A stretch of DNA of 64,000 bases from contig NZ_JH591187.1 of NCBI RefSeq assembly GCF_000242435.1, forward strand, positions 656,291 to 720,290, in the 5' to 3' direction. Origin of the DNA: Dialister succinatiphilus YIT 11850 (lineage in GTDB: Bacteria; Bacillota; Negativicutes; Veillonellales; Dialisteraceae). Every line of letters begins with the position of its first letter. The first letter of the stretch is position 1. The notes beneath the pieces were generated by a model. The model saw only the letters and a list, made by a program, of their open reading frames with translations, did not search any database and was not told the DNA's origin. The position numbers and the translations under genes are program-made. Of the stretch, positions 30,053-37,693 are shown piece after piece.

Positions 30053-32605
30053 CTAAGATAAAAGCGAATATTCGTCAAGATCATCCTTCACGAAACATCT
30101 TTGTGGGCCATAGAGCTTTAACTTAAAAAGTTTTTTCCGGTTCCACTTCCACCCAGGAATCTGGCCCATGATGCTCATCACGTTCTTACGTTCAAAGCCC
30201 ATGATCCGGTCCTTGTCCTTGCCGAAGAGCTCGCACAGGATTTCAAGAGTGCATATCCGATTCCGCTCTATCAGTCTTACGGAATGCGGGATATCGCTAA
30301 TTTTCTCCACGTACGTCATACCCGGCTGCAGGTCATCTCCCAGATGGCTGCTTACCCATTCACGTCTTGCCGTGATGTCGTAGTTCTTCCAGTTTTCCGG
30401 TACAGGCAGCTCCAGGAAGGCCTCAATCTGGTCCTTCATCTCAAGCCCTTCCATATGTGCTTCCTGCATCTCCAGAGCGGTCTTCTCCACGTTCTCAGGC
30501 AGGCATAGGCTCTGTTCCGACTTGTAATTAGCTTTGAAATCGGCATAGGCCTCCGCCCAGATCTGCCGGATGTCCTCATCCTTCATATCGAAGACGCTTT
30601 TATTCAAAGGAATCAGCTTGCTCTGGGCCACATCGACAGGGAGGAACCTCCTGTTTCCCGTAGTGTCTTTCAGAAACGCCTTGTCATTGGACGTTGCGAC
30701 CAAAACGCACTGACGCGGAAATTCGGAGCTCCTGTGTTCATAGGGAAGACGGACCTTGTCCACCTGCCTTGAAATGAATGCCTTCATAGCGGCTGCATCC
30801 GACTTGCTGGCGGCCTGCATCTCCCCTACCTCGATGATTGTTCGTCCCTGCAGCTGTTCGATGGCGTCCTTCCCCTCGAAGGTGGTGAGGGAGTCGGAGA
30901 ACCATTTACCGCCTAGCTTGCGGAGGAGGGTAGATTTACCGATTCCCTGGCCGCCGGAAAGGACGATGACATAGTCCCACTTGCACCCGGGATGGAAAAT
31001 TCTCGCCACCACGGCGCGGCACAGAAGGCGCGCCAGCGCTTTGGCATACTCTGAGTCATCAGCTCCAAGGTAGTCGATAAAGATCCGCTCCACCCTTTTT
31101 ACTCCGTCCCACGGCGGGAGCTGTCTGAACCAGTCCCGTACCGGATGGAACTCGTGGTCATGGGCTTCCTGGCGGAGGACGTCATCCAGAATGGCCCGGA
31201 CCTGCAGATCATACCTGTTGTCCAGATAGTTTCGAAGACAGCTGTCATCTGTATCGGTCCATGCATCGCTCTCGGGTTCCGTCTTATCCCATATCATTTT
31301 TCTGGTCTTTACAAGCCTGTTGGAGAAGATATCGTAGGCAATGCAGCCTTTCAGGTTCCTGTCATTACTGAAAATAATCTGGAGGTTCCTTACGTTCTTG
31401 ATGATCTTCCCGCCCTTTGTCATGGCGAGTTTCCCGATCCACGCATCTTTCTTTGATGTTTCCTTATCCTCCGCTTTCTCAGTCGGTCTATCGGTAATCA
31501 GTGAATCATCGAAATCTAAATCCTTCACCGGTTCCGGAGGCTTTGTCCTCTGCATCCTGGCCATTTCATATTTCACTGCGGAGTCTCTAAGGCATACGTT
31601 TTCAACCATTGCCTTATAAGACGGAGCCTGCGAGCCCTGCCGGCCTTTCGGGTCGGTATCCAAGCTTCCGAAAAGGTGAATCCTTACAAGATCGAAAGCA
31701 TTGCAGCACATCTGTGATGTAGGGTCGGTGGCGTGGAAAGAGTATGCCAGTTTCCCATTGTTAAAGACATGGAGTCCGCCGGCGGATGAACCCTGTACGA
31801 ATGTGTAACGGTCCACCCGGTTCTTAAACTGGTCATAGATTCCGGACAGATAGGTTTCTATGGCGTGCGGGATGTCATAGCACCGGCAGAAGGCGCCTAC
31901 CCATCCCGGCTTATCCGTCGGATCCATCCCTCCCATGCTTCGCTGGTACTGCCTTGGGACCTCCAGCTCCGTCTTTCCCATGGGCCACTGTGTCGAGTCG
32001 CGCCAGTCGTCATATTCGGCAAGGACCGTATCCGGATTGAGGATAGGTGCGTCGTTCAAGTAGAACACCGGCTCCACATCCCTTGGATGGGACGGCCAGA
32101 ACATAAGCCGTTCCGGAGCGAATGTGGTGAGGTCGAAGAACGCCATACCGATTTTATCCGCCAGTTTTCTTGCCATGGCTATGTACTCATCGGGAGTAAC
32201 CTCCCTGGTGATGGGTATAACAATCCTCATCCTTGGATGGTCGTGGGTATGGCTGTGGGTACTGTGGATGCAGAATCCGCAGCCGTGGAGCACCTTGTTG
32301 ATGACGTACATGTAGTCATCCGGCGCATTATCCATATCCAGGGTAATCAGTGTTTTTGCTTTGACGTGGGCCTTCTGCCTGATACCGTCCGTAAGGACGG
32401 CACCGACATAGCCGCCGATGTCCTTCAGACTCCCTTTCTTTGATTTGGGAAGATGGGCATACTGCTCAGCGGTCTCGCCGGTGCTGATGGAATTGGAAAT
32501 CCTGTCTAAGAACTGTGACCATGTAGTTTCTTCGTTATGCCAGACATTGTCCAGCCTTGACCTGCCTACAGCTATACTGAAGCGGCAGTTGTTTTTTACT
32601 TCCAT
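30053..32605 (-). CDS. VapE-like primase/helicase (P4-type replication protein)
   Basis: The predicted protein has 850 residues. The N-terminal half has a primase-polymerase-like core (LITLDMDNAPDDYM, HSTHSHTHDHPRMRIVIPI) with catalytic Asp pairs. The C-terminal VapE ATPase shows Walker A GGQGIGKSTLLRKLG, IIEVGEMQ and NRRFLPV. It initiates phage DNA replication. It lies between the ssDNA-binding gene and the iteron field. Confidence 0.9.
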   Translation of the reverse strand: MEVKNNCRFSIAVGRSRLDNVWHNEETTWSQFLDRISNSISTGETAEQYAHLPKSKKGSLKDIGGYVGAVLTDGIRQKAHVKAKTLITLDMDNAPDDYMYVINKVLHGCGFCIHSTHSHTHDHPRMRIVIPITREVTPDEYIAMARKLADKIGMAFFDLTTFAPERLMFWPSHPRDVEPVFYLNDAPILNPDTVLAEYDDWRDSTQWPMGKTELEVPRQYQRSMGGMDPTDKPGWVGAFCRCYDIPHAIETYLSGIYDQFKNRVDRYTFVQGSSAGGLHVFNNGKLAYSFHATDPTSQMCCNAFDLVRIHLFGSLDTDPKGRQGSQAPSYKAMVENVCLRDSAVKYEMARMQRTKPPEPVKDLDFDDSLITDRPTEKAEDKETSKKDAWIGKLAMTKGGKIIKNVRNLQIIFSNDRNLKGCIAYDIFSNRLVKTRKMIWDKTEPESDAWTDTDDSCLRNYLDNRYDLQVRAILDDVLRQEAHDHEFHPVRDWFRQLPPWDGVKRVERIFIDYLGADDSEYAKALARLLCRAVVARIFHPGCKWDYVIVLSGGQGIGKSTLLRKLGGKWFSDSLTTFEGKDAIEQLQGRTIIEVGEMQAASKSDAAAMKAFISRQVDKVRLPYEHRSSEFPRQCVLVATSNDKAFLKDTTGNRRFLPVDVAQSKLIPLNKSVFDMKDEDIRQIWAEAYADFKANYKSEQSLCLPENVEKTALEMQEAHMEGLEMKDQIEAFLELPVPENWKNYDITARREWVSSHLGDDLQPGMTYVEKISDIPHSVRLIERNRICTLEILCELFGKDKDRIMGFERKNVMSIMGQIPGWKWNRKKLFKLKLYGPQRCFVKDDLDEYSLLS

Positions 32606-32628
32606 GGCGTATCCCTTCCATCAAGAAA

Positions 32629-33171
32629 TTAGTCAAACATGTCATCGTCATCAATGAAATCATCAGAGAAATCAGAGTCGCTGACTTCAGATTTCGTGAA
32701 TGGTTTATCATCTTTCAGTTTGCGGATTCCACGGAGCCCTACACCAATACCCTTATTGCCATGAGAGTTGTATGCGTAAAAATCAAGCACCGCCTGCACC
32801 CAGCATCCGGAATACACTTCGGACGGATCGGCCACCGGCGTACGGTCAAGGAGCACCACCTTGGGAGGGTAGTCCGGATTGGCTGAAGCATTAAGGAAAA
32901 GCATGCCTTTATAGTTTGGATCATCAGCCTTTTCTACGTCGCCGTCACGGAGCGGCATTTTTAAGGCAGCAGCGTTGGACGTCCCCCACTTCTGCCTGTT
33001 GTCCGGATCTGCCAGCATGCCCTGAAGGAGCTTGTTCAGCCTTTCGATGTTCTTTTTATCAGTCTTTGGGAAGAGCAGGGAGCATGAATACTTCGGAGCG
33101 TTTCCTTCATTGGAATAGGTTTTGAAAATGTGTGCATAAGAGAGTCTTGCTTTACCGGTTGTGAATTTCAT
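32629..33171 (-). CDS. ssDNA-binding protein, DUF2815 / Enc34-like
   Basis: The predicted protein has 180 residues. GKARLSYAHIFKTYSNEGNAPKYSCSL and LRDGDVEKADDPNYKGMLFLNAS match DUF2815, known as a phage single-stranded DNA binding OB-fold. The acidic tail (DSDFSDDFIDDDDMFD) is the typical SSB C-terminus. It sits between the primase and the Cas4-like nuclease gene, which fits phage replication/recombination. Confidence 0.88.
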   Translation of the reverse strand: MKFTTGKARLSYAHIFKTYSNEGNAPKYSCSLLFPKTDKKNIERLNKLLQGMLADPDNRQKWGTSNAAALKMPLRDGDVEKADDPNYKGMLFLNASANPDYPPKVVLLDRTPVADPSEVYSGCWVQAVLDFYAYNSHGNKGIGVGLRGIRKLKDDKPFTKSEVSDSDFSDDFIDDDDMFD

Positions 33172-33191
33172 AATGTGTTACCTCCTGTGAA

Positions 33192-34310
33192 TTAAAGTAC
33201 AGAATCATCAAAATCGTCGGAAACGAATTCCGGCCGTCTGTCGGATGCGGGAACTAAAGTCGGCTTTCCCTTTGGCTTGATAATGACATCCTTCATGAGG
33301 TCCCCGAAGCGTTTTTTGCCGCAGAGCTTTTCCAGTTCCGTGATGGTCTTCAGTGTCTGGGGCTTGTAGATGTCGTTGTAGCCGTTCAGCTTCAGCACAT
33401 CCGCCGCTTTCCCTTCATCGGAAATCTTCCTGACGCTGCGCCCTTCCACCACTTTGAGCCCGGGCCATGCCTTACCGTTATCCACCGCTTTGGCCAGTGC
33501 ATAATCGGAAATATCGGTAAGGTACTTCTTGATGTCGCCGGCTTTCAGAATGATTTCCGCTATTTGGTCATCGGTCAGCGTCTCCGCCGCCTTTCCGGTT
33601 ACGGGATCAAGCAGGTAACGGCTGAGTACGCCGCAGGTGTCACGGCACTTGCAGAAGCGGCAGTGCGGTCCTGCCTTTCTGTGCCCATCGCCGTTCCATG
33701 CCAGAGCGGCTTTTTCTTTCACCATATAGCCCCATGAGCGGAGCTCAGGAACTGTAAGGGTATCTTTGTCCAGATTGTTCAGTCGCGGTTGTACGATAGC
33801 CATACGAACGTTTTTGAATGGGAAGATGTCTTTGAACGTCCACCAAGCACCAAGTGCGTACAGACGGAGCTGCGGATTGTCCTTCGCCAGCACTAGCACC
33901 CCTTTGCCGTACTTGAGGTCCATGATTTCAATCGTCCCGTCGGATACAATAACCGCATCACCGGTGCCGAAACCCTTCGGCACCCAGGGAGAAAAATCAA
34001 GGCGCTGCTCCACACTGATGAACGGGTGGTTCCCTTTAGCCTTCTCAGCTTCGAAAACCTCACTTACTGCATCCACATAGAAGCGGACCGCCTCACTCAT
34101 TTCCCCGTCCATTTCTTCTTCCGGCTCGACACCTGTCCCCGGAAGGTATTTCTGCCGGAGGAAATACTCGCCCCAGGCGTGGGCAAGGGTTCCTTCTGCG
34201 GCGAAGATAGAAGGCTTATCCTCCATCTTTGATTCCGCCCTGGCGGACGGAGGGCATGCCATCCACCTTGCGGAAGAGGAGGCGGAGAGAATTGCATGTT
34301 TAGCCGGCAT
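33192..34310 (-). CDS. DUF2800 PD-(D/E)xK nuclease, Cas4-like exonuclease
   Basis: The predicted protein has 372 residues from ATG 34310 (GGAGGCG upstream). SASSSARWMACPPSAR is the typical start of DUF2800 phage proteins; TGDAVIVSDGTIEIMDLKYGKG carries the D..D-K core; cysteines C-x2-C-x3-C near residues 225 to 232 (CRFCKCRDTC) form the iron-sulfur-like cluster of AddB/Cas4 nucleases. It pairs with the ssDNA-binding protein in phage recombination. Confidence 0.87.
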   Translation of the reverse strand: MPAKHAILSASSSARWMACPPSARAESKMEDKPSIFAAEGTLAHAWGEYFLRQKYLPGTGVEPEEEMDGEMSEAVRFYVDAVSEVFEAEKAKGNHPFISVEQRLDFSPWVPKGFGTGDAVIVSDGTIEIMDLKYGKGVLVLAKDNPQLRLYALGAWWTFKDIFPFKNVRMAIVQPRLNNLDKDTLTVPELRSWGYMVKEKAALAWNGDGHRKAGPHCRFCKCRDTCGVLSRYLLDPVTGKAAETLTDDQIAEIILKAGDIKKYLTDISDYALAKAVDNGKAWPGLKVVEGRSVRKISDEGKAADVLKLNGYNDIYKPQTLKTITELEKLCGKKRFGDLMKDVIIKPKGKPTLVPASDRRPEFVSDDFDDSVL

Positions 34311-34755
34311 TCTTGTTCGCCTCCAGCCATTTCTTGAAATCCTCATACAGGTTTTCCGGCAGCTCGGACAGCCGCTTTACTTTATGCTCCGTGAGCCATG
34401 CACGGAGCTTCCCGCGATTCGTAGGCTTGGCGGCTACAAACTGACCGCAGATGCCCTTGAGCTCGTTGTGCTGTTCCTCGCTGACGCACTGCACCACATC
34501 CTTGGCGTACCCCATGAAGGGATTATCCTCCACTCCGGTCTTCGGGGTTTCCGGAGACTTAACATTTTCCGGTTTCGGTTCTTCCTTTGGCGCGGATGCG
34601 TGAGATGGCTCCTGCGCCATGGCCATGCCAGCTGTCTTCACTTCATCCACAGATGGCGGATTCTGGTAAGCGGCAAAAACACCGCTGCAGAGATTGAACA
34701 TCTCCGCCATCACGTCCTTTGCATTCTCTCCTGTGATTTCAATTTTGATTGCCAT
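34300..34755 (-). CDS. phage protein of unknown function with proline/glutamate linker
   Basis: The predicted protein has 151 residues. An N-terminal helix (DVMAEMFNLCSGVFAAY) and a C-terminal domain (ELKGICGQFVAAKPTNRGKLRAWL, LPENLYEDFKKWLEAN) are joined by a Pro/Glu/Lys linker. It overlaps the DUF2800 start by 11 bases. It might be a recombination partner; no family was recognised. Confidence 0.6.
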   Translation of the reverse strand: MAIKIEITGENAKDVMAEMFNLCSGVFAAYQNPPSVDEVKTAGMAMAQEPSHASAPKEEPKPENVKSPETPKTGVEDNPFMGYAKDVVQCVSEEQHNELKGICGQFVAAKPTNRGKLRAWLTEHKVKRLSELPENLYEDFKKWLEANKNAG

Positions 34756-34797
34756 GTTGTACCTCCTTAAATGTTGTTTACATTATTCAAAAGATTT

Positions 34798-35112
34798 TCA
34801 GCACTGGTAGTTCTTCCACATGTAGGCTTCCGCCTCTTCCCGGGTCTTGAACATGACTCTGACTGACTCCTTCTGCCAGTTCGGTTTTCCTACATGTTTG
34901 CCCCTGGTGAAATAGGGAACGAAGGAAACGGAGTACTGGTTCTCTTCGAAGTGCCGCCAAAGGCTTTCTGGGATTTTTCCTTCCTCTTTCTCTTCTACTG
35001 CCCAGTCCGGGATGGGGAAGTGCATGAGGAATGCCAGCCCTTTCCCTTTGTTCCAGGGAGCGGCCGTCTCCCCTTTCTTGATTCCAAATTTATTGAAAAT
35101 ATTCTCGGTCAT
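34798..35112 (-). CDS. small phage protein of unknown function
   Basis: The predicted protein is 104 residues from ATG 35112, which has GGGAGGAAGAG upstream; a longer same-frame reading covers the preceding zinc-finger gene and is unlikely. It has W and F rich helical segments. Its start overlaps the stop of the upstream microprotein (ATGA-type), so the two are coupled. Confidence 0.6.
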   Translation of the reverse strand: MTENIFNKFGIKKGETAAPWNKGKGLAFLMHFPIPDWAVEEKEEGKIPESLWRHFEENQYSVSFVPYFTRGKHVGKPNWQKESVRVMFKTREEAEAYMWKNYQC

Positions 35113-35273
35113 TTTCTCTTCCTCCCTCCTGCTCCCCAGCGGATGGAGCAGTCCCGGTGGCAGGGACGTATCTTTCCATCCTGCCATGTGGGCCGCGCCA
35201 GGCATTCTTCTCCTGGTGTTATCTCCTTTCCGCAGAAGCAGCATATGAATGGTTTTTTGCTTTCTTTTCTCAT
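35109..35273 (-). CDS. 54-residue zinc-finger phage microprotein
   Basis: The frame begins at ATG 35273 and ends at a TGA overlapping the next start. It has ICCFCGKEI, a central C and a CHRDC motif, i.e. a CxxC...CxxxC zinc-binding pattern, and a basic end (GRKRK). This is a far better reading of the region than the competing frame because the cysteines and coupling make sense. The role is unknown; DNA or RNA binding is possible. Confidence 0.68.
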   Translation of the reverse strand: MRKESKKPFICCFCGKEITPGEECLARPTWQDGKIRPCHRDCSIRWGAGGRKRK

Positions 35274-35290
35274 AGGGTTCTTCTTCGTGA

Positions 35291-35358
35291 TATAATTGAA
35301 TAAAACAATTTTCTTGTTTTAGGCTCTGACGTGTACGAGACGTCGGAGCCTTTTTCTT
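35291..35358 (+). ncRNA. candidate short plus-strand RNA inside the minus-strand early operon
   Basis: An extended -10 element TGATATAAT ends at 35296, and a strong hairpin GGCTCTGACGT/ACGTCGGAGCC (35322..35350) followed by TTTTTCTTTT lies 26 bases later on the plus strand. All surrounding genes are on minus. A good -35 box is lacking. The hairpin could instead be an operon-internal element on minus. Confidence 0.35.
35322..35358 (+). terminator. strong hairpin terminator oriented on plus
   Basis: An 11-bp stem with one G-U pair and a 7-base loop is followed by a T-rich run. On minus the trailing sequence is A/C rich, so it would work as a terminator only on the plus strand. Confidence 0.65.
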
Positions 35359-35583
35359 TTACCCTAAATGCCCTTTGATAATGAGTTCTTTGACCAGGGT
35401 TATCGGGGAGTCTCCCTCTACGTTGATTGTCTGATTGCAGGGCTGGAAATAGCGGTAGATTGTAACTGAGACAAGATCCCCATCCCGGTAATTCGGTTCA
35501 AGTCGAGCCACATCTACTCCGGCCTTGACGCACATTTCATGCAGCCTATCCAGGCAGTATTCTTTCAGCTGATTCTGGTTCAT
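35359..35583 (-). CDS. small phage protein of unknown function
   Basis: The predicted protein has 74 residues with mixed alpha/beta character (NQLKEYCLDRLHEMCVKAG, DLVSVTIYRYFQPC). A ribosome binding site AAAGGAGTG is upstream. It lies between the LysM gene and the plus-strand hairpin. No family was recognised. Confidence 0.55.
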   Translation of the reverse strand: MNQNQLKEYCLDRLHEMCVKAGVDVARLEPNYRDGDLVSVTIYRYFQPCNQTINVEGDSPITLVKELIIKGHLG

Positions 35584-35597
35584 GTTTCTTCACTCCT

Positions 35598-35906
35598 TTA
35601 CAGCTCTCTTGCCGCCTTCACCCGGATAACGATTTCCTTTCCGGGCTGAAGATGGCCGGGGTCGGTGATGTGGTTATCATGCATCACCTGCCAGGTCAGG
35701 CGGCTCATGTCCTCTCTGTTGGTAGCTACCTGGCCGACGATACCCCAAAGGGTGTCTCCCTCTTCTACGGTTTTTTTGTACTCCACTAGTTGTGTCTCCG
35801 TGGCGTCGCGGTAGTAGCCATAGCCAATGGCTCCGGCGGCAAGGGCGATGCAGAGGACGGCGCCGAGGCGGGCCCATCGGATTCTTTTAATCAAAGTCCT
35901 CTTCAT
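35598..35906 (-). CDS. phage YneA-like LysM membrane protein
   Basis: The predicted protein is 102 residues from ATG 35906 (GGAGAAG upstream); a longer upstream start would overlap the previous gene. A basic N-terminus (MKRTLIKRIRWAR) is followed by one membrane segment (about residues 14 to 32) and a LysM-type domain: VEEGDTLWGIVGQVATNREDM, NHITDPGHLQPGKEIVI. The same layout is in the host protein at 40340..40600, which matches the SOS cell-division inhibitor YneA. A phage-encoded division inhibitor is a plausible role but unproved. Confidence 0.72.
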   Translation of the reverse strand: MKRTLIKRIRWARLGAVLCIALAAGAIGYGYYRDATETQLVEYKKTVEEGDTLWGIVGQVATNREDMSRLTWQVMHDNHITDPGHLQPGKEIVIRVKAAREL

Positions 35907-36111
35907 TTTCTTCTCCAAAAGCAGCGTCAATAATGCTGAGGGAGGTTTCGTAAGCATCTGCCTTTCCAGCAAAAAACATGTTCAATGGAAGTTTGTTCTC
36001 ATCATTTACAGCTAATGCGCTCTCCAAGAGGTCTGCGAGTGCCTGCCTTACCGCGGCCAGGGCTCTTTCCCTTGCCTTTTCTTTAATGTACAAATCTGGG
36101 TAGTTATTCAT
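35887..36111 (-). CDS. small phage protein of unknown function
   Basis: The predicted protein has 74 residues, helical and acidic (EKARERALAAVRQALADLLES, then DAAFGEENEEDFD). It overlaps the LysM gene start by 20 bases and the excisionase-like gene stop by eight. No family was recognised. Confidence 0.55.
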   Translation of the reverse strand: MNNYPDLYIKEKARERALAAVRQALADLLESALAVNDENKLPLNMFFAGKADAYETSLSIIDAAFGEENEEDFD

Positions 36112-36292
36112 TGCTTAAATCCTTCCCGGAGTCTTCGTACTCCTCTGCCAGTTGGTCCAGTGTTTCCGTTCTATACAGAAACCTTGGTCCGAATTTAATA
36201 GCCTTGACTGCCCCCCGTTCCCGGAGGGCCTGCAGGGCCTTCACAGAAATGTGGAGGTACTTTGCTGCCTCTTTTGAACTCATCAACTTCAT
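36104..36292 (-). CDS. excisionase-like MerR-type helix-turn-helix protein
   Basis: The predicted protein has 62 residues, a single helix_turn_helix_17 domain: SSKEAAKYLHISVKALQALRERGAVKAIKFGPRFLYRTE. Such proteins act as excisionases or early regulators. GAAAAGGAGG precedes the start. It follows the Cro-like gene, as expected for an early operon. Confidence 0.8.
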   Translation of the reverse strand: MKLMSSKEAAKYLHISVKALQALRERGAVKAIKFGPRFLYRTETLDQLAEEYEDSGKDLSNE

Positions 36293-36315
36293 ATTAGGTC
36301 CTCCTTTTCTATGAA

Positions 36316-36331
36316 TTTGCTAATTGGCAAT
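36316..36331. promoter_or_regulatory. repressor operator O4
   Basis: TTTGCTAATTGGCAAT, an imperfect palindrome matching the operators at 36556, 36598 and 36640. It lies over the stop codon of the Cro-like gene and just upstream of the excisionase-like gene. Confidence 0.55.
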
Positions 36332-36550
36332 TTTTTGGGTAAAAAAATAGGGCACAATGCAATCGCTCCCGGCATCGAGAGCTTTCATAGATGCCAGGAT
36401 GTCTTCCTGCGAAAACTCCAGTTTATTCGACAGTTTCTGACTCAACGTGGACGGATTCATTCCAATAGCGCTTGCAAAGTTTCCTTCGGTGCCGAATTTT
36501 TCGCGGATTCTGCCGCGCAGTGTACTATAATCGAACTCCATTTCCTTCAC
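36320..36550 (-). CDS. Cro-like repressor / antirepressor
   Basis: The predicted protein has 76 residues with an HTH_XRE-type fold: YSTLRGRIREKFGTEGNFASAIGMNPSTLSQKLSNKLEFSQEDI. It is divergent from the CI-like gene and starts the leftward early operon; AAAGGAGGTGAAGG is a very strong ribosome binding site. By analogy it represses the CI promoter and drives lytic growth. Confidence 0.85.
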   Translation of the reverse strand: MKEMEFDYSTLRGRIREKFGTEGNFASAIGMNPSTLSQKLSNKLEFSQEDILASMKALDAGSDCIVPYFFTQKIAN

Positions 36551-36555
36551 CTCCT

Positions 36556-36571
36556 TTTGCCATATGGCAAA
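36556..36571. promoter_or_regulatory. repressor operator O1
   Basis: TTTGCCATATGGCAAA, a perfect 16-bp palindrome between the Cro-like start and its promoter. Confidence 0.7.
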
Positions 36572-36584
36572 TTTCTATATACCT

Positions 36585-36612
36585 ATTATAGCCTATTTTT
36601 GCCAAAAAGCAA
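36585..36612 (-). promoter_or_regulatory. leftward early promoter (cro promoter)
   Basis: On minus, TTGCTT (36607..36612), a 16-base spacer and TATAAT (36585..36590). The -35 box overlaps operator O2, which explains repression by CI. Confidence 0.7.
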
Positions 36613-36613
36613 T
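36598..36613. promoter_or_regulatory. repressor operator O2
   Basis: TTTGCCAAAAAGCAAT; the left half matches the operator consensus fully, the right half at four of six bases. It overlaps the leftward -35 box. Confidence 0.55.
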
Positions 36614-36639
36614 AGATTTTTTGATTTAAACAAAAATTA

Positions 36640-36669
36640 TTTGCTAATTGACAAATCCCATCTTATAAT
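36640..36669 (+). promoter_or_regulatory. repressor promoter with operator O3
   Basis: TTGCTA (36641..36646), 17 bases, TATAAT (36664..36669). The -35 is inside operator TTTGCTAATTGACAAA (36640..36655), so CI binding would shut off its own synthesis at high concentration. Confidence 0.7.
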
Positions 36670-36702
36670 ATAGATAAGAAATCGAGAGAAGAGGTGCTCA
36701 TT

Positions 36703-37323
36703 ATGAACAATTTCGCTGATAAACTCAAAGAAGCTATGGAAAGAGCAGGTATCAATGCTACAGAGCTTTCTGCTAAAACTGGAATAAGCAATTCTGCGAT
36801 TTCCCGGTATCTCTCTGGGAACTACATAGCTAAGCAGAAGAATCTTCTGAAGCTCTCCATGGCTTTACATGTAGATCCTACGTTTCTATTTCCGGATTCC
36901 GTCAAGGAATTGGATAATAAGGTAAACGTCTATAGAATTCCTGTCGTGGGCAAGGTAGTGGCCGGTACTCCAATAGATGCTATCGAAAACATAACCGACT
37001 ATATCCGGGTTACGAATCCCTCCGCTGCAGATGGCAGTTATTATGCCCTCCATATCACGGGCGCCAGCATGGAGCCGGAAATGCGGGAAGGCGACCTGGT
37101 CATTGTACACAAGCAGGACTACTTTGACAGCGGGGACATCTGCATAGTCCTAGTTAATGGTAATGAGGCTACAGTGAAAAAAGTACAGAAGAATGAGAGC
37201 GGCATCACTCTTATCGGATTCAATCCTGTTGTCTATCCCCCTCATTTCTATAATGCCCATGAAGTTGAATCGCTTCCCGTCCGAATCATTGGCAAGGTTG
37301 AAGAAATCCGCCGGAAATACTAA
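36703..37323 (+). CDS. CI-like repressor with S24 peptidase domain
   Basis: The predicted protein is 206 residues from ATG 36703 (GAAGAGG upstream); a GTG at 36694 is less likely. An XRE helix-turn-helix lies at about residues 8 to 62 (TELSAKTGISNSAISRYLSG). The C-terminal S24 domain has an Ala-Gly self-cleavage site in VVAGTP, Ser122 (GASMEPE) and Lys159 (EATVKKV). RecA-stimulated autocleavage would link induction to DNA damage. Four TTTGCY..TTGRCAAA-type operators surround it. Confidence 0.92.
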   Translation: MNNFADKLKEAMERAGINATELSAKTGISNSAISRYLSGNYIAKQKNLLKLSMALHVDPTFLFPDSVKELDNKVNVYRIPVVGKVVAGTPIDAIENITDYIRVTNPSAADGSYYALHITGASMEPEMREGDLVIVHKQDYFDSGDICIVLVNGNEATVKKVQKNESGITLIGFNPVVYPPHFYNAHEVESLPVRIIGKVEEIRRKY

Positions 37324-37693
37324 TTTCTCATACTAATCTAATAAAAGTCGCTTCGAGCTCCTCGAACGCACCTTTTCAACCGTTCGGCATTTCCGAACAG
37401 TTCAAAATAACCTGTCGGGATTTCCGACAGGTTGATGGAGGATGATTTTGCGGACGTCCGCAAAATGGCTATTTCTGAAACTTAGCGGCTGTTAAGTCTT
37501 GGATTTCATGGTTTTTGAAACTTACCAGGTTTCAAGTTGGTTTCAAGTATTATTTTGCCAATGCCCACAAAATGGGCTTTTATGGGGCCTTTTCGGTTGC
37601 AAGTTTGTTGCAAGCAGTTTCAAGTACCATTTTGCCGACGATGGCAAATTGGAGGATAACTTTATATTATGGCATGAACGGGAGTGAGAAAAC
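37324..37693. other. intergenic block of hairpins between repressor and integrase
   Basis: There is no supported gene in about 370 bases. The block contains five short hairpins or palindromes: TTCGAG/CTCGAA (37352..37366), GTTCGG/CCGAAC (37382..37398), AACCTGTCGG/CCGACAGGTT (37409..37433), the loopless palindrome at 37445..37466 (ATTTTGCGGAC and complement), and GCCCA/TGGGC (37563..37577). It also has a 20-base near-repeat at 37540 and 37617, and a TTTGCC..GGCAAA pair with six-base spacing at 37631..37648. Confidence 0.6.
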
